A DNA stretch of 64,000 nt from Acheta domesticus. Taxonomy: Eukaryota > Arthropoda > Insecta > Orthoptera > Gryllidae. Location of the stretch: the NCBI GenBank assembly GCA_031308135.1, contig JAHLJT010000631.1, positions 227,192,636-227,256,635 of the forward strand. The letters are read 5' to 3'. Under the pieces are notes generated by a model. It saw nothing but the letters and a program-made list of their open reading frames with translations, searched no databases and was not told where the DNA came from. The position numbers and the translations under genes were made by a program. Below, in pieces: positions 22,686-33,994 of this stretch. Position 1 is the first letter of the stretch. The number at the start of each line of letters is the position of its first letter.

Positions 22686-23685
22686 NNNNNNNNNNNNNNN
22701 NNNNNNNNNNNNNNNNNNNNNNNNNNNNNNNNNNNNNNNNNNNNNNNNNNNNNNNNNNNNNNNNNNNNNNNNNNNNNNNNNNNNNNNNNNNNNNNNNNNN
22801 NNNNNNNNNNNNNNNNNNNNNNNNNNNNNNNNNNNNNNNNNNNNNNNNNNNNNNNNNNNNNNNNNNNNNNNNNNNNNNNNNNNNNNNNNNNNNNNNNNNN
22901 NNNNNNNNNNNNNNNNNNNNNNNNNNNNNNNNNNNNNNNNNNNNNNNNNNNNNNNNNNNNNNNNNNNNNNNNNNNNNNNNNNNNNNNNNNNNNNNNNNNN
23001 NNNNNNNNNNNNNNNNNNNNNNNNNNNNNNNNNNNNNNNNNNNNNNNNNNNNNNNNNNNNNNNNNNNNNNNNNNNNNNNNNNNNNNNNNNNNNNNNNNNN
23101 NNNNNNNNNNNNNNNNNNNNNNNNNNNNNNNNNNNNNNNNNNNNNNNNNNNNNNNNNNNNNNNNNNNNNNNNNNNNNNNNNNNNNNNNNNNNNNNNNNNN
23201 NNNNNNNNNNNNNNNNNNNNNNNNNNNNNNNNNNNNNNNNNNNNNNNNNNNNNNNNNNNNNNNNNNNNNNNNNNNNNNNNNNNNNNNNNNNNNNNNNNNN
23301 NNNNNNNNNNNNNNNNNNNNNNNNNNNNNNNNNNNNNNNNNNNNNNNNNNNNNNNNNNNNNNNNNNNNNNNNNNNNNNNNNNNNNNNNNNNNNNNNNNNN
23401 NNNNNNNNNNNNNNNNNNNNNNNNNNNNNNNNNNNNNNNNNNNNNNNNNNNNNNNNNNNNNNNNNNNNNNNNNNNNNNNNNNNNNNNNNNNNNNNNNNNN
23501 NNNNNNNNNNNNNNNNNNNNNNNNNNNNNNNNNNNNNNNNNNNNNNNNNNNNNNNNNNNNNNNNNNNNNNNNNNNNNNNNNNNNNNNNNNNNNNNNNNNN
23601 NNNNNNNNNNNNNNNNNNNNNNNNNNNNNNNNNNNNNNNNNNNNNNNNNNNNNNNNNNNNNNNNNNNNNNNNNNNNNNNNNNNNN
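22686..23685. other. Assembly gap, 1000 N
   Basis: Exactly 1000 N, so a placeholder of conventional size rather than a measured length. Frames drawn through it are meaningless. Confidence 0.99.
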
Positions 23686-24240
23686 GTGTGGCGGGTTCGC
23701 GCTGCTGTGATGTTCGGCGGTAGTCCCTCGCCACCAGTAGCATACAAGGGCGTACGCACCACGGCTAACAAAGGATTGGTTGAACGGAGATCTTCCACTG
23801 CGCCACCGACTGCTGCGAACCCTCCCCCTTCCTCGGTCTGCGGCGGCCGCGGCGTGTGAAGGGCCCCGGCACTTATCGGAAGCGCGCGGCAGTGTGGCGA
23901 CGTGTGAAGGGGCCCTTAACTGCGTTCTCGCGGAACCCAGATACCAGCCTGTCGTGATTGTGCGCCGGCGGGGTGTGCGGATAAAGACTTAGAACCTAGG
24001 TGCCCACCCTGGTAATTCCTCAAGTAATTCCCCTGGTAATTCCCCAATTCCCTGGTAAAACAAGGAATAATTGTAATAATAATAATAATAATAACTATAA
24101 TTGTAATAATAATAATAATAATTGTAATAATAATAACAATAATTGTAATAATAATATCATTGTGTGGAGTTGTAAGTCACGCAGGGTATATACTGTGCGC
24201 GCCTTCTTGAGCTCTGGTATCCCTACTCACTCTCTCTGAC
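23686..24240. other. GC-rich flank of gap, then (AAT)n and CCTGGTAATTC repeats
   Basis: 23686-23995 is GC-rich without a recognised gene. It contains two versions of GTGTGAAGGG(G)CCC about 60 bases apart. At 24005-24060 the phrase CCTGGTAATTCC is repeated, followed at 24065-24155 by AAT/TAA microsatellites with interspersed TTGTAAT. Confidence 0.5.
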
Positions 24241-24864
24241 TCAAGTATGGTGAAAGCATAGCAACATGCGTCGTTGGCAACATTTGATTACCAGACATTT
24301 TTGTTCACGTTTAATAGAAACTATTTACATCGATAAGGGTTTTAAAATGCTTATTTGATAATACTGAAGGCGAAATATCTATCCCACACTCTTGTCACAT
24401 CGAGCTCAGAGCAGAAAATTAGCGCGTGTATTATTAAAAAAAAATCTGTAATTTGAATTAGAAAAAAGCGTGAGATAATGTGCTCTTTGAGAGGAAAATA
24501 TTAGTGGTATTGGTAGCGGTAGTAGTGTAAAAATAGTATTAGTAATTTTTTGAGATTTCGAAGAAAAGCTGGTTTAGGGGTTGTTACTTGTACTCGTAAT
24601 ATCACCATCCTTTTTGGATCTTTTCGACTCTTCCTCCTATCTTTTAGTGCAAGTGGCTAACCTTCAGTCCAGCAACCGCGTCACTAGCCATGGTTTCCCA
24701 CTCTATCAGCGAAGTGGCTCTCTGGGACGTATTTTGGTGCCTACTTACTAATCCCTAATAGTAATGGAACCCTTCATGCCATGGAACCCTTCATGCCGGT
24801 GGCTGCGCCTAGGCAGCATTCCCCTGCGCCCCTTAGGGCCGTACGCAATGCAACCCGGTGACCC
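24241..24864. other. No gene seen
   Basis: AT-rich sequence, with a short direct duplication of ATGGAACCCTTCATGCC at about 24766 and 24782. Confidence 0.5.
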
Positions 24865-25400
24865 AAAACCGGGAGAGGTGACTCAGGGAATCAACTGATG
24901 TAACCGCAGTGCCTCTTGACCGGGAGGTCCTATGTTGGAGTCCGACGGAGGCAGGATTTTCGACACTGGGTAGATTGCTACGTCACGTTCTGTCGCTGTC
25001 TGGAGAAGAATTCTAGTGGACGGCTGCTCTGATCGGTAGTTTTCCGTGGTTTCTCCAATCAATACCAGGTGAAACCCTACCAAACGGATAATACATCGCG
25101 CGAGATCTTTCCTTCTCATTCCTTGTCCTATCCTACCCCTTACTTACAAACGCACTTACATGCACTACACTACCACACATTCCGGGGGATCGTTCGGGAG
25201 CTTGGAGCTTGTCCCGGTTGGGGCGGTGTCACGCTATTGGGAGATACCTGGTTGAGGAAATCCCGGGTTACTGACGGTAGGTCGGCGCCGGATCTCACCA
25301 TCCGGCGGGGGATGATCACCGCCACCTCCCGCGAAAAAAATTTAACTACCCTTACGGGACCTTAGCACTGACGCGTCCGGAATCACCAATCAACCAAAAC
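24865..25400 (+). repeat. SINE A copy 4, best plus-strand reference
   Basis: An approximately 535-bp element. The tRNA-like head (GGTGACTCAGGGAATCAAC at 24876, box B-like region near 24932) is followed by GGCAGGATTTTCGACACTGG and the CTCTGATCGGTAGTTTTCC core. Next come TTCCTTGTCCTATCCTACCC, CACTACACTACCACACATTC, GGAGATACCTGG, and a tail ending AATCACCAATCAACC. The same order, in either direction, is seen at 10205, 12858, 20345, 33063 and 52905. The long length and degenerate head are unusual but consistent for a tRNA-derived SINE. Confidence 0.8.
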
Positions 25401-25581
25401 CGTGTTCCGATGCAAGAGACTGAAGAGGCCTCAGCGTGCGCAACGTGTGCCTAGGTCACTGCCCAGGCGCCTGGGCCACGTACTAAGCCGCCCAGGAAAG
25501 ATGGTGTATTGACGGATAAGTTATTCATGGTGAATGGGAAAGTCCACCATGCCACAGCAGGTAGATAAACATCCACGAGAC

Positions 25582-26281
25582 CGTCCATAAATTGCAAATT
25601 GCAAATTTGTAGTATTTTGAATACCCCCTCTCTCCCTTGTAACGCACCTGTAACGAGCGCTTGAATATCCCCTAATTAATTACGTCACGCTTGCGACAAT
25701 ACCCGCCCCCAATTACAATACGTAAGAACAAATTATAAATTGAATCAGTCGTATTATTTGTATTTGTTTCATATATTAATAAAATGTATGATAATTAAAG
25801 TTGGAAATGGTTGGCGGTACGGACAGCATATGACAATGATATTGAGGACAATTTGTGAATGAAGGACTCGCAGGCGAAAAAAATTGTGACAAGCCGTGAA
25901 CAACCGTCGGGAATGACGCATAGAACCCGAGTCTAGTACGCTCATTTAATTGGATTCTAGAATATACTAGATCAGTTTTGAATATTTCCTTCATAATCTA
26001 ACCGATTCCATCAATACATTATTGTTGAAAAAATAGTTACCTTTATTGTAAGTTAATATATCATAACTTTTTAATTTATTATATTCTTAATTTAATTTGT
26101 TAATACGTTAGTATAAGTACGAGATTGAATAAAATAATTTTTTTAGCAAATGTTGAAAAATTTTAAAGAGAAATATGAGCATTGCGTAACACTAAACTAT
26201 GACCCCCCTACCCCTACGTAAGTCAGCGTAACGCTGACTCAACCCCATCCCCCCTCTCTAGCGTTACGTAATTTATGGACG
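25582..26281. mobile_element. Candidate MITE with CGTCCATAAATT ends
   Basis: CGTCCATAAATT at 25582-25593 is mirrored by AATTTATGGACG at 26270-26281. C-rich subterminal tracts with GTAACGC/GCGTTACG phrases lie on both sides. A 19-bp perfect palindrome, AGTCAGCGTAACGCTGACT, lies at 26221-26239. No coding sequence. The inverted match beyond the outer 12 bases is weak, so the unit could be coincidental or two separate ends. Confidence 0.4.
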
Positions 26282-26868
26282 ACCCCCATGACCAACCAGT
26301 ATCTGTACCCGTAGCCCTTCTTGCTGATTTCGCCACTGGGTTCACAACTTCGTCTTCTCGGCTCTCTGAGCAGGCGAAAGGGATAGTTTTCATTAAAAGT
26401 GATTTTATAGCGTAATTTTACAGTGGAATTAATTGCAGCTCGTGAAATAATTGTGAAAAGAAGATGGTACGTCCGGTAAAAGAAAATAACTCTTCATGGA
26501 GCAACGTACTTAAAAGGGAAATGCCAGAAAAAGATAACACTTTGATAACCTACGTTCTTCATTAACTCTTTACAGAAAAAAACCTATGACCTGAACCTTG
26601 CCATATATAACACATCATTAATATGTATTACTCCAAGTGACAATATAAAAATAGCTGTTGAAGGTAAACACACTAATAACCGAGCGCAATCCTTTAATTC
26701 AGAATATTGCAGCATTTTTATATAATGGGCTACATAAGAATGAGCTATTCCCTTATTCTTAAGTAGACGAATCCCCATTGATCTGAGGATTAATATACAA
26801 CAAACACCAGAGATCTGGTGTAAAGCAACAATTACCAAGACCTTAGAACAATCAAATGGTGCATATTC

Positions 26869-27107
26869 TTTTTTGCTAGGGCTTCTTCCAGCCGATAGCC
26901 CGTTACCCTTTACTCCAGATGGGTCGCATATTCGATACGCTCGACACTAACACTCTTGCGGGCTCTTCTGAACTGAAGACCCTCCGCGACAACACATACA
27001 TGAGGCAAGGGACAATTAACAATGCCCAAAGCGGGAGTCGAACCTGCGACCCTTCGGACCCAGGCGCTGAGTCGGTACTCCTAGCCACCTCGGCCATGCA
27101 GGTCGGC
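26869..27107 (-). repeat. SINE C with target-site duplication
   Basis: The minus-strand head reads GGCCGAGGTGGCTAGGAG (box A-like) and GCAGGTTCGACTCCCGC (box B), followed by a body of about 150 bases and a short A-rich tail at 26869. It is flanked by GCATATTC on both sides (26861-26868 and 27108-27115), an 8-bp target-site duplication. The head lacks a paired acceptor stem and 3' end, so it is a SINE and not a tRNA gene. Confidence 0.85.
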
Positions 27108-27115
27108 GCATATTC

Positions 27116-28143
27116 GTTTTATGGTAATTTTTTTATCAATAACAAGTTTTTTGTTGTTTATCGCAGGTTGAAATGTTTTCAAATGAGCTATGCGCTCTTT
27201 TGATGTGAGCACTGCGTGAGCACTGTGCGGTGCGGTTGCTGTGGTGGAGGGGGAGAAGGCAGTTCCGGACGGAAGGAGAAAACAAATGAAGCCGCCGGAG
27301 GAAGTGTTACGGAAAAGTAACCGCCTGTGCTCTAGAGTGCGCTGTGGTAACCGGAGCATTACGAACGAAAATAAACGTATACATTTGAGGTCATATGCTT
27401 CACGTGTTCGTGTAAGTGGTGAAGAAAAGGTTGCTTTGCACATTTGGCATTCCTAAAAACACCATTTTTCTCCTTTCTTAATTTGTTTAATTAAAGAGAA
27501 TCATTTTCTCACATTTTCGTATGATTGTACTCCGTTTTTCGTAAATTCAGTTTCAAGTTAAATTCAATTTTGGACAAACATAACTCGTAATAAATCACAT
27601 GGTTTACAATAGTTAATTTTAATGAAAAATATTACATTGAATTGAAATAAATATTACATTTATATTGAATTAACATGGAATGAAACGTCTGCCATCTGAA
27701 AAACAATAATTGCAAACGACACGAGTTAGGCAAGGAATCTAATATGCAATAACAACTGGCTCAGTGTCAGAATGAAAGCAGTTAATGAAACGTGTATCAT
27801 AAAGCAGCGTGCTCTGATAAAATCAAATTACTGTAGAACCTTGGATTGCGAGCATAAACCGCTCTATAAATGTGATCGTCATCCAAACCACTCGTATATT
27901 CCTATAATATATAATTGAAATGCAGATGATTCTTTCGCAGTACAAAACTATTGATTCACATAGGCCAAAAGACTTGAATCAGAAGGCGCTATGAAGTTGC
28001 CACTCACTACACTTCGATTTTCCTGATGTGGGAGAAGGAAAGGGTAGTAGAGTAGTAAAGCTTCTTCGTGCGTGATCTTGACAGACAAATCGAAGTATAT
28101 TGTTTAAAAAATCGAAGTTTTATTGTTTGGGCCCAGAGAAATA
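27116..28143. other. No gene supported
   Basis: A GC-richer patch at 27180-27440 has open frames on both strands but no domain. The rest is AT-rich. Confidence 0.45.
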
Positions 28144-28324
28144 CTCCGATTTAAACATAGTGGCACTTCAAGGTCACGAGCTGGACGGAGAGGAGAAACA
28201 CTGTCATCCAATGGAGATCCTCGTTACATCTTAAATTTTTGGTATTGGAGCTCCTGATTGGACCACGACGTCCCCCTCTCCTTTCTACTCAAGACCTTGA
28301 AGTGCCACTGTTCTTAAATCGGAG
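28144..28324. repeat. Inverted repeat, 32-bp arms
   Basis: CTCCGATTTAAACATAGTGG followed by CACTTCAAGGTC (28144-28175) matches the reverse complement of 28293-28324 at 29 of 32 positions, with extra CCTCTCC/GGAGAGG matches inside. The intervening 117 bases have no known feature. Confidence 0.6.
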
Positions 28325-28664
28325 TTCAGTTGCCATCAAGGAACGCGACTGCCGTCCTCGCAAATCCGTAACCTTCAACACCCGTGAGAAGTTGAGATGT
28401 GTATACTGCGATTTTCGTAACTTTGCCCCTGACGGGAATCAGCTGTTGACGGTTTCATCCAATCGGGAGCTTGAACGTAATCATAGTGACGTCACTTTGA
28501 TGTCACATAGTGACGTGATGAAACAAAAAATTAGCAAATCCTGTATCCAACAATATTCAACTTCGAAAAAAGTTTCAAACATTACTTTATTTCTTCATTT
28601 TGGAATGTTAATTGTGAATTCTGTTTGTAGTAGCGCTTAATCAGATGTACTATAATTAATTGTC

Positions 28665-28812
28665 AGATTTTTTCTTTCTTTTTAAAACAGTTTTTTGACA
28701 TCCAAGAACCTAACCCACCTTTCTTCATCAAAAGATAGACTTAACATTCGCGGATTTAACATTCGTGATGTTTTTTGGGAACCTAACTCTCGCGAATGTT
28801 GAGGGATTACTG
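28665..28812 (-). mobile_element. pogo/Tigger-like MITE fragment, copy 1
   Basis: On the minus strand it begins CAGTAATCCCTCAACATTCG at 28812, next to a TA, and continues with GTTAGGTTCCCAA, AATGTTAAATCCGCGAATG and TGAAGAAAGGTGGG. The same order is present at 40291-40436 in the other orientation. A CAGTAATCCCTC terminus at a TA site is typical of pogo-type elements. The second terminus was not found. Confidence 0.55.
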
Positions 28813-29484
28813 TATATTTTGATTGAATTGTATCCTTTAAATCTGTTCAAAATCGTGATTTTTAGTACTCTCCATTGTTCTTCTTATTAAATGGTGTTTA
28901 ATAGAACTCTCCATTGTTTTCTTGTAATAATATTATATATCCCGTTTTTAAAACTATTCAAAAGAACTATTGTAATGCCCAGATATAAAAGTGAGAGGTA
29001 GATTACATTGGATTTCTAATAGAATATTTACAAAAGCCCATTGACACTGATTGTGTTTGTCCGGAATCTCAAAATGAAAAGGTGGTAACTTGGGGCGACC
29101 AGATGGAGGTACAGCTGGGTCACCTTGCCCCAGGACCCGAGTTAATTGAGGCTTCGTATTTCTCTTTATTCAAAAGAAATAAAAAATGTATTCATCTCTA
29201 ATCCAAATTTAACGCCATATGTTATTTCTGATGCACGAAGAAATGGATCCTGTTTATGAATTGGGGGAGGAAGAAATATTTCGTTTGTAATGAGGGGCCC
29301 TCTGAATCATCTGCTCCAGTTCCCTGGTTTTGTCTGGGCGCCCCTGGTGGTAACCCTAGGATGGAGGAACAGTCCACCGCACACAGCAAAAAATCAGCGC
29401 TCGTTATCCGCGTGACTCGCTATCAGGCAGGCTCCGCGTGGTGACTGCGGGGATTGCAGCGCCATCTGCCGGGGATTTGGGTGA

Positions 29485-29683
29485 TTAAAAGGCCGCCGGT
29501 TCACAGGGATTACCGGCGGCGCAGCCAGCGATGCGGCAGCTGCGGGCGACGGTCGCCGTCCTGCTCGCTGCGAAGCTCTGCTTTTCCTCTGCCATCACTT
29601 CACCGTTACTCCACATGACGAGCTTCTTTTCGGAACCGTGGCACAATGCGGCGGAAAATTGTCCTCGATTTGCTCTATGCTAA
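29485..29683 (+). CDS. Possible short secreted peptide ORF or first exon
   Basis: An ATG at 29531 opens 50 codons to a TAA at 29681. The first residues, MRQLRATVAVLLAAKLCFSS, have a basic start, a hydrophobic core and a small-residue cleavage region, like a signal peptide. The remainder (about 29 residues, two cysteines) is not recognised. An ATTAAAAG TATA-like element lies at 29484-29491, 40 bases upstream. GC content is higher here than in the flanks. It may be a first coding exon rather than a complete gene; no similarity is known, and chance remains possible. Confidence 0.25.
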
Positions 29684-31239
29684 TTGCGTTTTGATACAAA
29701 TAGTTGTCTATGTAAGCGGAGGATATGGAAGGAGGTCATGGCTGGATGTAGAGGCCACTACGTAGCATTTCTGGATTCACGTGTATGTTGGATGAGTAAA
29801 TTAAACATGTGGCACCTATCGTGTATTAGAATTGCATTAACTACCATCTGGAATTTCTGTATTCAGATGCTCTGACAAAACGAGAGCAATGGAAGCAATG
29901 ATCCTGTTTCACTGTGGGTCATTATCACAGTGAATTTAGTGACACACATTCGGTTCGAACGTAAAATTCGACACAGTTGGAACGTAAAATAATGTGTCAG
30001 TGAAGGTAAAATACCTCAATAATGCGAAAAAAAATTCAGCTCAAATCCTGTCTTCTATTTATATTTGATCTTAATTTTCTGTACTGAAGAAAATTGCAAA
30101 ATGCTAATGAAAAAGCTAATAGTGATGCAAGCGTTGATGTTATCTCTCTTATTAAGTACACAAATTTACATTGAGATTAAATATTGACATTACACAAGTC
30201 ATTACGGTTGTCTGTTTTCAGGTTGACATTGGAAATGGTATCTTTTAGATAAAGAAAGGTTAATTGGTAGCTCTTGGTGACTCCTTGAAATCAAAAATGC
30301 CTACAATTAAATCAAAATATCCTTGGATTGCTATATTTGATTTCTCTTGTCTCAGTTCAATATTCTGATCCAGTATAAGAATCACTCTCATTGATATGAA
30401 AAAATCCATTTTTACTACTCGCTATCTTTCGTAGTAGCTAATTTTTTATATTCGAGCATGCTTCAAACGATAATAAAGGTATTGACAATAAAATTTCTAT
30501 ACTCAATCTGCAGCTTAATATTTTTAAAATTATTTGTAGCGCCTGAGTCGTAGTAAATTATCACTATCGGAGAACAAATAAAATATTTTATAGTATTTTT
30601 AATGTGGCGACCAATGGATGAACCGTTTTCGCTGCTAACAGGCCACTAGTTCATCACTCATAGCAGCGAGCTGACACTCAATTCATGAGAAAAGAAAAAC
30701 ATTCCTTGAGCTATAATCAGAAAATATAGTAAACATTTTTGCCCTGCGGTCATTACTATTAATTCACATTAATTTATTAGTTAATGTACTCCCTTGGAAA
30801 ATCAAATTATCATCATCAATGTATGAAATCAATGTGACAAATCTATGATAATGACTTCAGAGACGTATTTTTCGTTACAATGATTGTGATCATGTGCCAA
30901 CTTGGAATCATCGTATAGTGCGATGGAAAATAAAGTTTTATTTTAAGAATCACCTAACACAAATTTTTGGCTTTTTAAACAAAATACGGCAAAATATCCT
31001 TATGGTTCTACAACAGCATATACTTTCTTGAATTATTTCTAAATTTGCATTTTTCGAAAATTCAGAGAGTTCAATAAAAATCAGATCTGCGTCACTTTTA
31101 GGTAAAAAACATGGGGTCCCTTGTAAAAAATTAAAGAAAAAACTTGCAGCGGTTTTTGTGAAAATATTTATATACATTGCATCGATTTTAAGCTCAATTA
31201 TCAAAAAAAATTCATTTTTTACAAAAAATTATCAATGAT
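29684..31239. other. AT-rich stretch, no gene seen
   Basis: No recognisable gene, RNA or repeat with a second copy in the window. Confidence 0.5.
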
Positions 31240-32000
31240 TTTTTCAAAGAGCTGATATTTTAAAACAAGTTTTTTAAGCCCGAAATATCTGTATTCAACT
31301 TTGTAGAGTTGAAATGTTAACTTTTTGCAATTTCCGACAGTACAGAATGTTATCCCCAAAGGAGACTAGCACCAATTTTTAATGTACTTTGATACACACG
31401 AAAAGAAAATTTAATGAAAATACTGGAGACTATTTGAGAAAAAATGTTTAAAAAATTAAAAATTGTCCATATTTTTCACAATCTTACCCGAAACTATTCA
31501 TATTTTTGAAAAATTTATGAATAAACCTTACTTCAAGATCTATCTCTAAAGAACAGGTTTTATTAACGAAAAGGTCTATCTTCACTAATAGTTGTAGTAA
31601 GATGAAGAAAAAAATTGAACTTCTCCAAACAGCCACTTTTGAAAAAATTTTGAAAACGTTTTTGAGACTTTATGTAACGGAACCTCAAAAATCAAAATAC
31701 CCACTTCAGACTCAGAGGGCATTGTTGGGTTCCTTTAAATTGATCAAGGAGTACCAAGTTTGGAGAAAATTGGCAGAGCAGTTTGCCGGTATATATGACG
31801 AAGACTGACGAACGGGTGATAGACGTTTTGCCTTCAGTCAATTTTTCGGTATTAATGACTTGTAAAACATAAATTCTGATTGCACAATGTTTTAGAGGAA
31901 GTAATTTACTTCATACAGGAACAAAATTTATCTATTTTTTCGTGACCAGGGCCCGACCATATGTGTTTTCCTGTCGATTATTCACTGTTTTTCCAGCGCA
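31240..32000 (+). repeat. AT-rich dispersed repeat family F, copy 3
   Basis: Shares with the copies at 4120 and 57403 the order GAGAAAATTGGCAGAGC, a short GACGAA/GACG tract, GACGTTTTGCCTTCAGTCA and AATTTTTCGG, then a line of AT-rich matches to ATTTATCTATTTTTTCG. More diverged than the other two copies. Confidence 0.5.
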
Positions 32001-32635
32001 CGATTACAATATTCTCTCTTCTTACGAAGCAAGGGTCAAAAAGTAGAAAGGAAATGTAATTTCCCATCAACTTACACCCATAGCTTTCATGCTAATGTTG
32101 AGGGGGAAAAGGGTTCATGAAGTAATTCTAGAACAACTGCCTGGAACAATCTTTGTTCGCATTTGAAGAAGCGTCCAATCTAACAACGCAATGAAAAGCA
32201 AAATAAAGCGAAGCTTACCAGGTGATAAAATTATTATCCAATGCGGCTGAAAATAACGTATGCCAGCGACGAATTCATTCGAAATGTTTGGCCCCGAGTT
32301 GTTGGTTTGACCGGTTGATTCAATGCGTAACATTTTAGTGGCAGATCGAACATTTCGGAGTATTTGTTGTTAATTTAAATTTTAATGACATTGTTTGAAC
32401 GCCGTCATTTTGGAGGCGTCTTTCATTTTTCCTCTCGATTTCAAGCTTTGTTCGATAGATTCTTTCGTTTTCGAGCGCGTCAACGGCTAGTCACTTAAAG
32501 TCAACTACAGTGAACCATAAGTGTAGTAAATTTGTTATCCCAGGATGAACCGCTTTTCTTCCTTGCTGGAACGCGAGAATTGGCAACGATCTACACTATT
32601 GGTTTAGTGGTGAAATGTCGTTGGCATTTAAAATT
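32001..32635. other. No gene seen
   Basis: No supported feature. The minus-strand open frame 32115-32333 is unremarkable. Confidence 0.5.
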
Positions 32636-32804
32636 AAATGATCACATGTGTTGTCATTGCCAACAATGTTATTTATTTTAAGAGCAGCTACGTAGTCGTT
32701 TCGTGGCTTCCAGACAGCAGAAAACTGATGATGATGGCTAAGCCATCGAAAGCTGCTCTTAAAATAAATAACATTGTTGGCAATGACAACACCTGTGATT
32801 ATTT
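32636..32804. repeat. Near-perfect hairpin, 54-bp stems
   Basis: The arms 32636-32689 and 32751-32804 are reverse complements at 52 of 54 positions. The loop is 61 bases (32690-32750) and contains GATGGCTAAGCCATC, itself a small palindrome. Transcribed either way, this would give a long double-stranded stem. It lies just 5' of the SINE A cluster. Confidence 0.85.
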
Positions 32805-32811
32805 AACGATC

Positions 32812-33062
32812 TACACGTCAACTTGCGGAATTTCTCTCCGGATACCTTTGTCAGCAAGGCACCACCCCAGCCGCGACAGACTAAGTTCCCGACTGGTTCC
32901 CTGATATGAGTAATGTAGTGCATGTAAGAGGTGTATATGTGGGTGGACGGTGTATGTCGTATTTGAGGGTAGGCGTGCTCAAGGGAGGAGGAAGAAGGTA
33001 AGATCGTGTCGCAGTCCATGGATAATTTTTAATGTGCTATTTCAGAATTTGCCTGTTATTGA
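32812..33062 (-). repeat. SINE A copy 5 (3' half)
   Basis: Minus-strand body and 3' half of SINE A, ending at the core (CCTGTTATTGATCGG near 33050). It abuts copy 6 in opposite orientation. Confidence 0.7.
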
Positions 33063-33545
33063 TCGGTGATCCGACGGCGACGGCAGGATTTTCGACCCTA
33101 GCCAGAAAGCTAGGTCGCGTTTTGTCGCTGTCTGGAGGAGAATTCTAGCTGCCGGCTGCTCTGATCGGTAGATATCCGTGGTTTCTCCGATCAATATCAG
33201 GCGAATGTCAGAGCAGTATCCTACCAACCAGGCCACAGACAGCGCGCGATCTTTCTTTCCCATTCCTTGTCCTATCCTCTTCCCTTACTTACACACTTAA
33301 CAGGCACTACACTACCACACATGCCTGGCGACCGGTCGGGAGCGTAGATTTTGTCCCGTCCGGGACGGTGCCATGGCCATGGGAGATACCTGGTTGGGAT
33401 AACCCCGCCAGTCGACGGTAGGTTGGCGCCGTATCTCGCCATCCAGCGGGGCAAGATCGTGGCCACCTACCGAGCCAAAGAGCATGCACTACACTTACGG
33501 GAATAATGACCTCTGTCATTTACCGTCCCCCTGCATAACTAGTAA
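33063..33545 (+). repeat. SINE A copy 6
   Basis: Plus-strand SINE A from the end of the head (GGCAGGATTTTCGACCC) through GATCGGTAGATATCCG, TTCCTTGTCCTATCC and GGAGATACCTGG to the tail near 33545 (GTAATCAATCAAAG). The tRNA head is largely missing. Confidence 0.75.
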
Positions 33546-33955
33546 TCAATCAAAGTGATCAGTGAAACGACGGAAGAGGACGGATCAGAGCTGCCGACCT
33601 CTAGAATACTTTTCCAGCCAGCGGCTGACTTCGATATAACTTTCCAGCTAATATCCCAACCCTATAGTGCGATTTTTCTAACTGTCTCTCAAGCCCCTAG
33701 GGTCACAATGGAATATCACACGACATTTCGCGTCTTTCTCAGTCGTGCCGATAGTAGTCGCATGATCGCAAGCATTACTTGATACGGTCGCTTGATACAT
33801 GCGATATCTTGCGGCACGACTGAGACAGACGCGAAATACCGTGACATATTCCATCGTGAAGACAGGCCTTGGGAGACAAAGTTAGAAAAATCGCGGGAAT
33901 AGTCGCCCCTGTCAGAGGTACTGCAGTGGCAATTTCAAGCCTTCATGAGTAATGT
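33546..33955 (-). repeat. SINE A fragment with embedded 226-bp palindrome
   Basis: 33546-33665 is a core-to-mid fragment of SINE A on the minus strand (GGATCAGAGCTGCC). 33900-33955 is a head fragment (CCCCTGTCAGAGGTACTGCA). Between them, 33669-33765 and 33797-33894 form inverted arms of about 97 bases each, sharing GCGATTTTTCTAAC and AGTCGTGCCG, with minor mismatches and a short AT spacer. The palindrome may be an inserted fold-back element within the SINE. Confidence 0.65.
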
Positions 33956-33994
33956 TTCCCCTCATTTCCACCATGACTCCCGAAGGGCCACCCG

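Noticed and set aside
22604..23798. Open frames of more than 360 codons across N runs
   Set aside because: They exist only because N codons cannot be stops. The same applies at 56302-57478 and 40435-40620.
24065..24155. CRISPR-like or regulatory array
   Set aside because: Simple AAT microsatellite with occasional TTG interruptions; no spacers or conserved longer repeats.
27028..27107. tRNA gene on the minus strand
   Set aside because: Good box A and box B, but no paired acceptor stem, and the sequence continues into a SINE body with an A-tail and target duplications.
28239..28640. 133-codon open frame as a gene
   Set aside because: It begins inside the inverted repeat at 28144-28324 and has no recognisable domain.
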